A stretch of DNA of 64,000 nucleotides from Silvimonas soli (GCF_030035605.1 NZ_CP106736.1:3717001-3781000), one strand, 5' to 3'. Numbered from the stretch's first letter, positions 56,012 through 64,000 are shown. Numbers and translations: made by a program. The notes: generated by a model from the sequence alone, not told the origin.

Positions 56012-56983
56012 TCAATTCAAATCCTTGGCTTTTTTCTGCGCCTGATCTTTCACATCGCCCAGATCGTCAAAGAAATGATCGGTAGGCTGGCTCGGCAATA
56101 ACCTTGTTGGCAGCAGTTGCAGGTTGGCGTTGTACTCCACATCGGTGGTGAAGGTGTGTGCATCGCGGTAGTTGGTGGTCAGCAAAATCAGGCAAAGCAC
56201 GGCTACGCCGACACCCAGCATTGTGCACAGCTTGCTGCGACTGAGCGCGGTGGCCAGCTTCAGATGCAGATAGCCCAAACCAAATACCAGCACCAGCCAC
56301 AACAGGCTGGTCACCGCACCCACAGAAAGCGTGTCGGGCCAGAGATAATCCAGCCGGATATCAATGGCTTCGGTTATGACGCCCAGAATGGTCATGATGG
56401 ATGCGAGCGAGATGTACTCGAACAGCACGGCACGGTGATTGAGTAATCTGGCCAGCAAGGCCCAGGCGCTGGCCCACAGCAGGGCGGCGAAGCCAACGCT
56501 GGCTGCGGTGACGATCAGGTCGGAGGCTTTGACCAGATTGGCCTGATCCAGAAAACTGCTCCAGGTCAGCAGTCCGATATTGACGGCCAGCAAGGCCAGC
56601 ATGATCCACAGATTGCCCAGCAACTCCATCAACCGCCACAAAAAGCCGCCATGCAAGACTGTTGGCGCGACTGCGGATGCAATACTGCGAAACTGCAAAA
56701 TGGTGCGGCCTACCCGCAAACGCTGATCCGCGGCGATGGTGGATTCCTGAAAACGCGCACCGGCATTGCCGGTGAAACTGCCGTTTTCGCTACCCAGATC
56801 CACCACATGCCAGCCGTTATCGGCCGCTTCAATTTGCAGATGACGTGGCGATACCGCGTCATCGTCGAGGATCAACTCATTGCTGTAATCGCGACCAATG
56901 CGAATGGGGAAATCCGTGAATTTCTGCCGATGGGTGACTTTGCCCCGGCGATCCAGGATTTCCAGGATTAGTGGTTCGCCCAT
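56012..56983 (-). CDS. FHA-domain membrane protein
   Basis: 323 aa. Residues about 1-105 form an FHA phosphothreonine-binding domain with IRIGRDYSNELILDD, VSPRHLQIE and LGSENGSFTG, i.e. all key binding residues. Residues about 120-275 contain five hydrophobic segments, and the C-terminal ~50 residues are probably outside the membrane (ending in a Lys/Asp-rich tail). Its start overlaps the end of the protease gene by 16 bases, so translation is coupled. It may recruit a phosphorylated partner to the membrane; no Ser/Thr kinase is in the window. Confidence 0.85.
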   Translation of the reverse strand: MGEPLILEILDRRGKVTHRQKFTDFPIRIGRDYSNELILDDDAVSPRHLQIEAADNGWHVVDLGSENGSFTGNAGARFQESTIAADQRLRVGRTILQFRSIASAVAPTVLHGGFLWRLMELLGNLWIMLALLAVNIGLLTWSSFLDQANLVKASDLIVTAASVGFAALLWASAWALLARLLNHRAVLFEYISLASIMTILGVITEAIDIRLDYLWPDTLSVGAVTSLLWLVLVFGLGYLHLKLATALSRSKLCTMLGVGVAVLCLILLTTNYRDAHTFTTDVEYNANLQLLPTRLLPSQPTDHFFDDLGDVKDQAQKKAKDLN

Positions 56984-58272
56984 GCCGTTGCACCCAGAAA
57001 TTTGCGGGCCAGTTTGACCGCGTTGTTATAACTGATGCCACCCACCACCAGGCGATTGATCAGACCATTTTGCGATTGGTCCAGCGTGGCGCTCATCATT
57101 ACCGCATCGTACAAACCCGGCAATTTGCGATAAGCGCGCAGGCAAAACACATTCTTCAGCGGCAAGCCGTCGGGCTGATGCACAAACGCGGTCTTGCAAC
57201 TGAAGTTGCCGACGTCCTCGCGGGTGGCGTCTGGCAAGGGCGGATCAACGCTGAACAGCCCGCCGTATAAATGAGCAAACTGCTGATCATTCAGCCCTTT
57301 GCTTTGCACATAACTGCTGCTGTAGTACACCGTGCCGGTCTCGTATTCTTCGGTTAGAAAGATCGAACTTTGCGAGCCGCAACGCATGGTCTGCGCCGTA
57401 TAACGTTTGTCGTCGCCGCGTATCTCGTTGCCCCAGCAGCGAAAGAAATCTGACCAGTCACGGGCTGTGCGGTAATGACCCACGCTATCCAGTTTTAGCG
57501 GCGCTGCCAGCAGGCGCGCGACCACGGCATCTTGCGAGGCCAGCAATTGCTGGTCGACCAGTTTGAGCATCTGGGTGGAGGTGGTCATCGGCGGGTTGGT
57601 GCTTTGCTGCAACAGCGCGACCGCATATTTGGCGGGGACCAGAAAGCCGACATCGTTGCCTGAAGTGGCAACGTTAATGCCAATGACGCGACCGGCTTCG
57701 GTCACCGTGGGGCCACCGCTCATGCCGGGGTTGATAGCACCGGTAAAGTGGATTTGCTCACGCAGGCTTTTGTCGATCAACCCGTTATACAGGCCACGAA
57801 CGATGGTGAAATCCAGATCCAGCGGAATGCCGAACGAGTACAGCGTGGTGCCTTTATCCAGCGGCCCGGCATCCAGCTCCAGGTGAGTGGGCAACGGCGT
57901 GGCAATCTTCAGCAACGATAGATCGTGCACCACGTCAAAGCCGATTACAGCCAGCGGTACCACGCTGCCGTTGGCACGGACGGCCTCAGCGCGGAACCAT
58001 TCCGGGTGCCACGCCAGTGACGAGATCACGTGAAAGTTGGAAATGATGTGGCCCGCATCATCCACTGCAAAACCGGTTCCCAGCGCTGAACGATTGTTGC
58101 TGCGCTTATCCATGATGCGCACTTGCACCACGGCATCTTTGTACTGGCGGAACACTTGCGAGGTATCGGGCGAGACGGTCTCGGCGCGGCTGACCGACGC
58201 GACCACCACGGTGAGCAGGAACAGGCAAACGGCAAGCAGGTTCGGGAATTTATTCAAGATATAGGCAGGCAT
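56968..58272 (-). CDS. Exported S1C trypsin-like serine protease
   Basis: 434 aa. An N-terminal signal/anchor (PNLLAVCLFLLTVVVASVSRAE) leads to a chymotrypsin-fold domain with all three catalytic residues: His in IISNFHVISSL, Asp in VVHDLSLLKI and Ser in INPGMSGGPTV. No PDZ domain follows; instead there is a ~190-residue C-terminal part with several Cys and no recognised family. ATG 58272 is the best start; the frame opens 36 bases earlier. It is the first gene of a two-gene operon with the FHA protein, which suggests a shared envelope signalling or quality-control role. Confidence 0.85.
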   Translation of the reverse strand: MPAYILNKFPNLLAVCLFLLTVVVASVSRAETVSPDTSQVFRQYKDAVVQVRIMDKRSNNRSALGTGFAVDDAGHIISNFHVISSLAWHPEWFRAEAVRANGSVVPLAVIGFDVVHDLSLLKIATPLPTHLELDAGPLDKGTTLYSFGIPLDLDFTIVRGLYNGLIDKSLREQIHFTGAINPGMSGGPTVTEAGRVIGINVATSGNDVGFLVPAKYAVALLQQSTNPPMTTSTQMLKLVDQQLLASQDAVVARLLAAPLKLDSVGHYRTARDWSDFFRCWGNEIRGDDKRYTAQTMRCGSQSSIFLTEEYETGTVYYSSSYVQSKGLNDQQFAHLYGGLFSVDPPLPDATREDVGNFSCKTAFVHQPDGLPLKNVFCLRAYRKLPGLYDAVMMSATLDQSQNGLINRLVVGGISYNNAVKLARKFLGATAWANH

Positions 58273-58597
58273 TTGAGAGGACGCACAAAGGCGCCGGGCG
58301 CGGGCCATATTACCCGCGTGTCATCGGTTACGCGACGCGTCTTTCACGCGTTGTCACCAAACCACAACGGCTGTCTGACAGTAACCACTGCCTGATAGCC
58401 AGGAAGCGCAATACGTGAGTTGAGACCGCCATGCTGGCAATGCGTTCAAAGCTACACAATTGAGCCTCCAGGCTCGGGAAAACCGAGGTTTCATGCGGGC
58501 CTGCCGCAGCACAGCGGCGCTTGGGCACACGGCAGTGGACGCGCATGTTACGCAACGGCTAGAGTGGCGGTCTTGCCGAATCCTCCACGAGAGCATC

Positions 58598-59152
58598 ATG
58601 CAATCGAGTTTTTCTTTTACCTGTCGCGTGTGCGGACAAACCCATGTCGGCCAGCCAGGTTTTGAATTTGCCGTGCCGTATCACTACTTCAACCTGAGCG
58701 ATGAACAAAAGAGCAGCATCGCGCAGATTGACTCTGATTTTTGCAAGATCGACCACGGCCATCAGGTTGATCATTTCGTTCGCGGCGTGCTGGAAGTGCC
58801 AGTGCAGGGCACCGAGCTGATGTTCAGCTGGCTAGTCTGGGTGGCCGTCGATGCGCAAACCTTTGCCGAACACCAGACACGCTTGACCGCGCCGGGCGTG
58901 GACGTAGTGCGTTCGGGCTGGTTAAGCAACCAGTTGCCCGGTTATCCGGATACCTTGGGTCTGCTGCTCAATGTGCATCCGCGCCCGCACGGTTTGCGTC
59001 CGGCGCTGATCTTGCAGCGCACTGCCACCCAGGCCACGCACCCGCTGCTGCACGATCAATACGGCGGCTTCAGTCAGGACCGCGCCCAGACCATCGCCGA
59101 GCATCTGGTACATGGCACCGGCCAGGTCGCACCGGCTGACGGCGCGCAATAA
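58598..59152 (+). CDS. DUF2199 domain protein
   Basis: 184 aa, cytoplasmic. The family pattern is clear: FTCRVCGQTHVGQPGFEFAV near the start with a CxxC zinc-like pair, YHYFNLSDEQK, then FVRGVLEVPVQG, FSWLVWVAV and the C-terminal LHDQYGGFSQDRAQTIAEHL. Function is unknown. The ATG at 58598 follows ACGAGAG; the reading frame is open further upstream but starts with the family sequence only here. About 325 bp with nothing recognisable separate it from the divergent protease gene. Confidence 0.82.
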   Translation: MQSSFSFTCRVCGQTHVGQPGFEFAVPYHYFNLSDEQKSSIAQIDSDFCKIDHGHQVDHFVRGVLEVPVQGTELMFSWLVWVAVDAQTFAEHQTRLTAPGVDVVRSGWLSNQLPGYPDTLGLLLNVHPRPHGLRPALILQRTATQATHPLLHDQYGGFSQDRAQTIAEHLVHGTGQVAPADGAQ

Positions 59153-59425
59153 ATCTGACCACGCCAGGGGCCGATCTACGCACAGCTGCGGGTCGGCCAT
59201 ATTGGCCCCGATATCGCCGCTGGCGCTGCGCCGGATGCACCAAAGCTCGCGATTATGCGATGCCGTCCCAGGCTGACCGCATATCGGTGGGCGAGCGGCA
59301 ACTGGTTGTTGCAGGGCCGATACCCGATTGCATGCAGTTCCCACGTGCACTGCAGAAACTGGCAGCATGTGTTTGCAAGCCGCAAATAAAAATGACGCTA
59401 ATCTGCCAGGCTGGGGACCGCAAGA

Positions 59426-59731
59426 ATGGGGCAGCAAGAAAAACGCAGCGCGCGACGAATACCAATCAATTGCGAAGTCAAACTACGCTTTCACGATCAC
59501 TCGCCGTCGCAATATGGCACCTGCACCGACCTCAGTGTCGGCGGCCTGACCGTGCGCACCAGTTACGTACCGCAGCTGGATGAAGTGTTCGATATTGTGG
59601 TGATGCCGCCACCAGTGGGCGGCGGTTCGCGCACGCCATTCGCCGCTACCGTCAAAGTGCGGCGCTGCCATGAGATCGAGCGCGGCAAGGAATACGAACT
59701 GGGGCTGGAGATTACGCAGGTGCTGCAGTAA
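59426..59731 (+). CDS. PilZ domain protein (c-di-GMP receptor)
   Basis: 101 aa, a single PilZ domain. The RxxxR motif lies in EKRSARRIPINCEV and the D/NxSxxG motif in CTDLSVGGLTV; both are needed to bind c-di-GMP. The last part, VRRCHEIERGKEYELGLEIT, completes the barrel. It could report c-di-GMP made by the diguanylate cyclase at 53.6 kb. The gap 59153-59425 upstream (270 bases) contains nothing I can assign. Confidence 0.85.
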   Translation: MGQQEKRSARRIPINCEVKLRFHDHSPSQYGTCTDLSVGGLTVRTSYVPQLDEVFDIVVMPPPVGGGSRTPFAATVKVRRCHEIERGKEYELGLEITQVLQ

Positions 59732-59763
59732 TCAGGTGTTACCAAACCTGCAGCCGTCGCCGT

Positions 59764-59878
59764 GTAGCCCGGATGAAGCCCTGGCGAGAATCCGGGGTGT
59801 CCATGCATAAACGGGCAGCGGACTCTGGCATTTGCCATCATTGCATCCCGGATTCTCGCCGCGCTGCATCCGGGCTAC
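59764..59878. repeat. REPIN-like inverted repeat element, copy 2
   Basis: 115 bases, the same design as copy 1 at 29619-29732: GTAGCCCGGATG at the left end to GAATCCGGGG, and CCCGGATTC to CATCCGGGCTAC at the right end. Arms differ mainly at the same central bases in each copy. The loop shares ATGCAT and GGCATTTG with copy 1. It lies between the PilZ gene and the ECF sigma gene. Confidence 0.85.
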
Positions 59879-59908
59879 GACTTCTTTAATGGCTATGAGG
59901 ATGGCTGC

Positions 59909-61198
59909 TCAGTGTGCCGAATTGTCGGAGGCACGTTCGGCACATTCACGGGCACGTGCCAGTAACAACACTTGCTCGCGGCTGTTGCAGGTGAGTTCTG
60001 CGGCGCGTTTGAACTCGGCGCTGGCTTCGGCAAATCGCCCCAGTTTGCAGAGAAAGTCTGCACGAACGCTGGGCAACAAGTGATAACTGCGTAACGACGG
60101 TTCATCCAGCAAGGTGTCGACCAGGGCCAGGCCTGCCTCTGGCCCGAAGGCCATGCACAGCGCCACGGCCCGGTTCAGCTCAACCACCGGTGAAGGAGAA
60201 ACCTGGGCCAGCGCGTCGTACAAGGCGGCAATGCGTTCCCAATTGGTTTCGTCTGCGGTGAGCGCCCGCGCATGACAGGCGGCAATGGCGGCCTGCAAGG
60301 TGTATGGGCCGAGCATGCCGCCGAGTTTTTCCGCTTGCCCCAACGCAGCCAGCCCGCGCCGGATCAGCAATTGGTCCCACCTTGCGCGGTTTTGCTCCAG
60401 CAGCAAGATTGGCGCGCCATCAGGCCCGATGCGAGCGCGCGAGCGTGAAGCCTGAATTTCCATCAAGGCGACCAGCCCATGCACCTCAGCTTGCATCGGC
60501 GCCAACCCGGCCAGAATGCGCCCCAAGCGTAGCGCTTCGTCACACAGCGCCGGGCGCATCCAGTCGGCACCGGCGGTGGCGGCATAGCCTTCATTGAAAA
60601 TGAGATAAATCACCGCCAAGACTGACGCCAGGCGCTCGGGCAGGGCTTCGGCGGCTGGCACTTCAAACGGCACGCGTGCGGCGGTGAGGGTGCGTTTAGC
60701 CCGGACAATGCGCTGGGCGATAGTGGGTTCGGGTACCAGGAATGCACGGGCGATTTCGTCGGTGGTCAAACCGCCGAGCAATCTGAGCGTGAGCGCGACG
60801 CGCGCTTCGGGCGATAACACCGGATGGCAGGCAGTGAACACCAGCCGCAGCAGATCATCGCCAATGTGATCATCGAGTGCGTCAGCGGCATCGGCGCGCA
60901 GTAATTCCTGTTCAATCTCGAGTTCGCGGCCGAACTCTTCATGCTTGCGTTCCAACAGCTTGTGGTGGCGCAGCCGGTCCAGCGCGCGGTGTTTGGCCGT
61001 GGTCATCAGCCACGCGCCGGGGTTGTCCGGCACACCGCTTTGCGGCCATTGTTCCAGCGCGGTGACGAGCGCATCCTGGGCCAGTTCTTCGGCCAGGCCC
61101 ACGTCACGCAGCATGCGCGCCAAGGCGGCGATGATGCGGGCAGACTCAATCCGCCACACCGCCTCGATGGCGCGATGCGTTGTTACCACTGTGCTCAA
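59909..61198 (-). CDS. ECF42-type sigma factor with C-terminal helical extension
   Basis: 429 aa, over twice the size of a usual ECF sigma. Residues about 10-90 form sigma2 (LAEELAQDALVTALEQWP, GAWLMTTAKHRALDRLR) and about 115-175 form sigma4 (TLRLLGGLTTDEIARAF, AQRIVRAKRTL). The remaining ~250 residues (DUF6596, TPR-like) are the extension typical of ECF42. No anti-sigma gene is present; in this group activity is thought to be set by the extension and the YCII partner. The TTG at 61198 overlaps the stop of the upstream YCII gene (TTGA), with GAGG 7 bases before it. Confidence 0.88.
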   Translation of the reverse strand: MSTVVTTHRAIEAVWRIESARIIAALARMLRDVGLAEELAQDALVTALEQWPQSGVPDNPGAWLMTTAKHRALDRLRHHKLLERKHEEFGRELEIEQELLRADAADALDDHIGDDLLRLVFTACHPVLSPEARVALTLRLLGGLTTDEIARAFLVPEPTIAQRIVRAKRTLTAARVPFEVPAAEALPERLASVLAVIYLIFNEGYAATAGADWMRPALCDEALRLGRILAGLAPMQAEVHGLVALMEIQASRSRARIGPDGAPILLLEQNRARWDQLLIRRGLAALGQAEKLGGMLGPYTLQAAIAACHARALTADETNWERIAALYDALAQVSPSPVVELNRAVALCMAFGPEAGLALVDTLLDEPSLRSYHLLPSVRADFLCKLGRFAEASAEFKRAAELTCNSREQVLLLARARECAERASDNSAH

Positions 61199-61584
61199 GC
61201 GTGGGCCTCAGCGGCTGCGGCAAAGTTCTCCATGGGCGACGTGTCATACATCAGCCGGATATCGCAGCGACCTGGTCCGGCCAGTTCCATAAAGCGGCGA
61301 TTCCAGTACAAGGCCTCGTCCTTGGTAGCGACCTGAATAATGGCGAAGCCGGCAATCAACTCTTTGGTTTCGGCAAATGGGCCATCAACCACCGAAAGTT
61401 TGCCGTCGTGATAGTGCATCTGTGCATCTGCGGCAGAGTTTGGCAACAAGCCGTCGGTGGCCAGCATCACGCCCGCTTTAACCATTTCGTCAATTAATGC
61501 GCCCATGCGGACATTGTCTTCGTCGCAAGGGACGTCGCCTGCCTGCGGTTGCTGGTCTGGGGTATAAACCGAGAGATAACGCAT
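61195..61584 (-). CDS. YCII/DGPF-domain protein (ECF42 partner), second copy
   Basis: 129 aa. The DGPF motif is in VVDGPFAETKELIAGF, and MVKAGVMLATDGLLP is the other shared block. YCII-like proteins of this group are encoded next to ECF42 sigma factors and may act as sensors or enzymes. AAGGAG precedes ATG 61584, and the stop overlaps the sigma start. It is similar over its whole length to the copy at 62223. Confidence 0.88.
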   Translation of the reverse strand: MRYLSVYTPDQQPQAGDVPCDEDNVRMGALIDEMVKAGVMLATDGLLPNSAADAQMHYHDGKLSVVDGPFAETKELIAGFAIIQVATKDEALYWNRRFMELAGPGRCDIRLMYDTSPMENFAAAAEAHA

Positions 61585-61642
61585 TTCAGTACTCCTTAAG
61601 AGTGCGAAGAGTGTGGCGGGGCGCTTTGAGACCCAGCCGCGT

Positions 61643-62170
61643 TTACTTTTCTGCTGTTGCCTTCAGATTGGCCAGACCCGTTTCAAAGTCAGCGCCAATC
61701 ATCTTGTCCATATTGAAAAACACCCCCATGACTTTGGCGATAAACTGCATTGCTCCGCTCATCGCCCAGGTCACTTCGGTGCTGTCGCCTTGGGTTTTCA
61801 GGGTAAATTCAGCCTGGTTATGGGCTTCAAATGGTTTTAGAAAATCCAGCTTGATGACGATTTGTTGTGTCGGAGTCGCGGTGGTGATTTCCATCCGCCC
61901 AGCGCCTGCCTTGCCTTTACCGTCCCACTCGTAGACTGAACCCACGCCACTGGGCGCACCGCTGAAAGTACGCTTCATGTCCGGGTCCAGATGTTCAAAG
62001 GGTGACCATGCACTCCAGCTATGAAAGTCATTGATCAGCGCGAAAATTCGCTCTGGCGGCGCTTTAATGGTGACCGTGCGCGCTATCCGGAACGAATCGG
62101 GCTGGCGGACGGCGAGCACGAGGACAACCACGACGATCAGCAGAATCAGAACCAGAATGCCTTTGAACAT
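61643..62170 (-). CDS. Membrane-anchored SRPBCC family protein
   Basis: 175 aa. A single N-terminal helix (GILVLILLIVVVVLVLAV) anchors a polyketide-cyclase/START-like domain: FRIARTVTIKAPPERIFALI, then INDFHSWSAWSPFEHLDP and a C-terminal helix (GADFETGLANLKATAEK). Relatives are common in ECF42 operons, where they may bind small lipophilic molecules. GGAGA precedes ATG 62170. It sits between the two YCII genes. Confidence 0.85.
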   Translation of the reverse strand: MFKGILVLILLIVVVVLVLAVRQPDSFRIARTVTIKAPPERIFALINDFHSWSAWSPFEHLDPDMKRTFSGAPSGVGSVYEWDGKGKAGAGRMEITTATPTQQIVIKLDFLKPFEAHNQAEFTLKTQGDSTEVTWAMSGAMQFIAKVMGVFFNMDKMIGADFETGLANLKATAEK

Positions 62171-62222
62171 GTTTTCTCCGGGGGAATGTTTGATTTTGTA
62201 ATGATGTTTAGCGGGCAGGCGC

Positions 62223-62648
62223 TTAGCCGTTTTTGGCCGACTCGGCGCGTAACCGCAGTTCTGCTTCTTGCAGTTCTGGCGTAAAGGCTTCGCCGAAATC
62301 TTGCGGATCGAACACCTGGCGGATTTCGATTTCCGAATCGCCTGGCATCGGGTTCGGACAGCGTTTGATCCACTCGATGGCTTCTTCTCTGGACTTCACC
62401 TCCCACAGCCAGAATCCGGCAATCAGCTCTTTGGTTTCGGTAAACGGGCCGTCAATCACTGTGCGCTTGTCGCCAGAAAACAGCACTCGTGCGCCTTTGG
62501 AGCTGGGATGCAGACCTTCTCCCGCCAGCATCACGCCCGCTTTGACCAGTTCCTCGTTGTATTTGGTCATGGCCGTGAGCAACTCGGTATCTGGCATCAC
62601 GCCGGCTTCAGAATCCTTGGTGGCTTTAACAATCACCATAAATCGCAT
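62223..62648 (-). CDS. YCII/DGPF-domain protein (ECF42 partner), first copy
   Basis: 141 aa. It has IDGPFTETKELIAGFWLWEV with the DGPF motif and LVKAGVMLAGEGLHPSSKG. AGGAGA precedes the ATG at 62648. It is the first gene of the four-gene ECF42 operon, with 52 bp to the SRPBCC gene. The duplicate further down shares the same two blocks, so the pair probably arose by duplication. Confidence 0.88.
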   Translation of the reverse strand: MRFMVIVKATKDSEAGVMPDTELLTAMTKYNEELVKAGVMLAGEGLHPSSKGARVLFSGDKRTVIDGPFTETKELIAGFWLWEVKSREEAIEWIKRCPNPMPGDSEIEIRQVFDPQDFGEAFTPELQEAELRLRAESAKNG

Positions 62649-62861
62649 GTTGTTTCTCCTGATTTGAAAGAAAAGGGGTAACGAGCAGCTTCATGTGGTT
62701 TGAAAACACCGTGTTTTGGCCGCTGTTATAAGTACGACGAACCAGCGCCACGCAAATCGACAAGACTGCGGTTTTTTTTTCGTGGGCAGGTCATTCGGGG
62801 CATTTAAATCTCTGATTTATAGCGTGATGTAACTACATCTGCCTGGTCGGCTGCATACGGA

Positions 62862-63074
62862 ATGGCTGGTTTTACGCTGCTGGTTCTTGCGCTTTGCGGC
62901 ACCGTTTCTCATGCGGATGCATTTTTTTATCGTGTCTGGTCGTGGGTGGCGGTCGCGGCGAAGCCAGACAAACTGCGGTTGACTACCCCATTCATGCTGC
63001 TGATGTTGAAAACAAAGAACCGGTCGAAAAGCAAGCAGGAAAAAAAGACGACAAGTCGGCAATCAACGTGGTGA
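62862..63074 (+). CDS. Possible small exported protein, perhaps frameshifted
   Basis: 70 aa. The N-terminus looks like a signal peptide (MAGFTLLVLALCGTVSHADA), and a strong hairpin follows 28 bases after the stop, which favours this frame. However, the second half (basic, low-complexity) looks less protein-like than the overlapping frame from about 62940 to 63187, which reads TAVDYPIHAADVENKEPVEK. A one-base shift near 62940-62960 would join the signal peptide to that frame. It may be a sequencing error, a broken gene or a chance frame. Confidence 0.35.
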   Translation: MAGFTLLVLALCGTVSHADAFFYRVWSWVAVAAKPDKLRLTTPFMLLMLKTKNRSKSKQEKKTTSRQSTW

Positions 63075-63102
63075 AGGCGCCAGCCAACCCGGCTTTGGGG
63101 CA

Positions 63103-63138
63103 AAAGAAAACGGGCGCAGTTGCGCCCGTTTTCTTTGA
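63103..63138. terminator. Strong hairpin, probably a bidirectional terminator
   Basis: AAAGAAAACGGGCGCA / TGCGCCCGTTTTCTTT is a perfect 16-bp stem around GT. A-rich and T-rich ends allow it to work for genes on both strands, here the doubtful small gene and the minus-strand membrane protein gene. Confidence 0.85.
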
Positions 63139-63223
63139 GCTGCATATCAGGTACGCCAGCAAAAGCGATTCGAAATTGGTTATATGAGCCTTCCGAGTCC
63201 TCACGCGCATCTCGCTTCCCTGT

Positions 63224-63472
63224 TTAGAGATCGGTACGCAACTCGCTGTGCCAACGGCTGGCATAGGGGAGCATGAACAAGTACAGACCCGTGAGCAAAA
63301 GCAAGGCGAGCGAAAGCAACGGCGAATAGGTGATCCAGGCCGCTGGTTGCCCTTGCGTTCTCACCGCGAAATTGGCGACGACAGTCAAAGTAAAGGCAAT
63401 CGATAACCAACGGGGAATCTGCCGGATCAGGCTGCTCGACGAGTTGGCCAGTTGCTTCGCCGCCGGTGTCAT
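63224..63472 (-). CDS. Small membrane protein of unknown function
   Basis: 82 aa with two predicted helices (WLSIAFTLTVVANFAV and YSPLLSLALLLLTGLYLFML). The start overlaps the stop of the VOC gene by 4 bases (ATGA), so translation is coupled. I do not recognise the family. The downstream hairpin at 63103 probably ends this two-gene transcript. Confidence 0.7.
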   Translation of the reverse strand: MTPAAKQLANSSSSLIRQIPRWLSIAFTLTVVANFAVRTQGQPAAWITYSPLLSLALLLLTGLYLFMLPYASRWHSELRTDL

Positions 63473-63876
63473 TGACGCACCTCGATCATTTTCCAGCCAT
63501 TACCGGACGGGTCGCGAAAGCCGGCGTCCACGGTGCCATAGCGATCCATGGGCTCCTGCGTAAACTCGACGCCCTGGGTTAGCATCCGGTCATAAGCGGC
63601 GCGGCAATTGTCCACGGCCAGCACCAGAGAGGGCATTGCACCTTTGGCCACCATTGCGCGCAACGTCTGTTCTGTCGCGGCATCGTGCATGGGCGAACCT
63701 GGCGCAAACAAACCGAGCTGAAATGTTGGCTGATCTGCCGCTTGTATCGTTAGCCAGCGAAAATCACCGTTGCGCACGTCCGTATGTACGCGAAACCCCA
63801 GCTTGTCTACATAAAACGCGAGCGCTTCATCCTGATCTCGCACGTATATACCCACCATCTGGATCCACTGACTCAT
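63469..63876 (-). CDS. VOC (glyoxalase/bleomycin resistance) family protein
   Basis: 135 aa. Two beta-alpha-beta-beta-beta modules typical of the vicinal-oxygen-chelate fold: VGIYVRDQDEALAFYVDKLG at the start and SLVLAVDNCRAAYDRML, then FRDPSGNGWKMIEV at the end. Likely metal ligands include the terminal Glu (IEV) and residues in the first strand. GGAGG before ATG 63876 is an excellent ribosome-binding site. The substrate is unknown; it is the first gene of a pair with the small membrane protein. Confidence 0.87.
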   Translation of the reverse strand: MSQWIQMVGIYVRDQDEALAFYVDKLGFRVHTDVRNGDFRWLTIQAADQPTFQLGLFAPGSPMHDAATEQTLRAMVAKGAMPSLVLAVDNCRAAYDRMLTQGVEFTQEPMDRYGTVDAGFRDPSGNGWKMIEVRQ

Positions 63877-64000
63877 TTTGCACCTCCGTTGGTTGAGGTT
63901 CTTTTATACGTCCGGCTGGGCGGCGTCGCTTCTCCAAAACTGAGATTGTGAGGTTGGGCCGGTGTGCTGCGCTGAGAATGCAGGCGGGCACGCTGCCAAG

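Overview
The window is a high-GC chromosomal segment of a free-living, probably chitin-degrading betaproteobacterium. A Neisseriales / Chitinibacteraceae-like source is my inference from the mix of a class I PHA synthase, type II secretion genes, a CBM5/12 plus GH18 chitinase, a ChbG-family deacetylase and RecBCD; no 16S or ribosomal gene is present to prove it. Gene density is high, with no prophage, integrase, insertion sequence, CRISPR array or classic defence island. Most of the segment is ordinary core genome, with dispersed palindromic repeats in a few gaps.

Layout. 0.1-5.6 kb: a periplasmic D,D-endopeptidase (minus), then phaC and phaA (polyhydroxyalkanoate synthesis) and a 3-mercaptopyruvate sulfurtransferase. 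5.7-13 kb: hrpA, a YdbC-like aldo/keto reductase divergent from a LysR regulator, and a membrane PAS protein without an output domain. 13.2-13.3 kb: tRNA-Asp and tRNA-Val. 13.5-18.1 kb: gspC-gspD-gspE, a partial type II secretion locus. 18.3-20.4 kb: a periplasmic SRPBCC protein, an orphan arnD-like deformylase, and thpR. 20.4-26.1 kb: putA with an evident GTTGCA operator cluster, then a GntR(PhnF/HutC)-Nudix pair.

26.3-31.4 kb: a MocR regulator divergent from a beta-alanine:pyruvate aminotransferase and a (methyl)malonate-semialdehyde dehydrogenase, which together look like a beta-alanine degradation module. 31.7-34.8 kb: a three-gene membrane operon (SMR/EamA-like, HAD-UbiA fusion, unknown polytopic protein) that is the best candidate for an under-described pathway. 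34.8-38.2 kb: a DUF3592 protein, an M20 amidohydrolase, a small Pro/Gly-rich secreted protein and a YdjC/ChbG deacetylase. 38.4-40.2 kb: a tandem glycine riboswitch in front of sdaA, so glycine probably controls serine deamination. 40.2-41.0 kb: an 860-bp non-coding, repeat-rich gap. 41.0-50.1 kb: recC-recB-recD with overlapping genes.

50.4-51.6 kb: a DUF1348 protein and a TetR regulator, divergent over two matching palindromic operators. 52.0-53.4 kb: the secreted chitinase with a long Pro-Thr linker, a plausible substrate for the Gsp machinery. 53.6-56.0 kb: a diguanylate cyclase, a stand-alone chorismate mutase and a DUF3291 protein. 56.0-58.3 kb: an overlapping pair of S1C protease and FHA membrane protein. 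58.6-59.7 kb: DUF2199 and PilZ proteins. 59.9-62.6 kb: an ECF42-type sigma factor operon with two YCII/DGPF proteins and an SRPBCC protein. 62.8-63.9 kb: a doubtful small gene, a small membrane protein and a VOC protein.

Two REPIN-like inverted-repeat elements (29.62 and 59.76 kb), a second inverted-repeat type (40.68 kb) and a ~200-bp dispersed repeat (29.40 and 40.29 kb) are the main structure not explained by genes.
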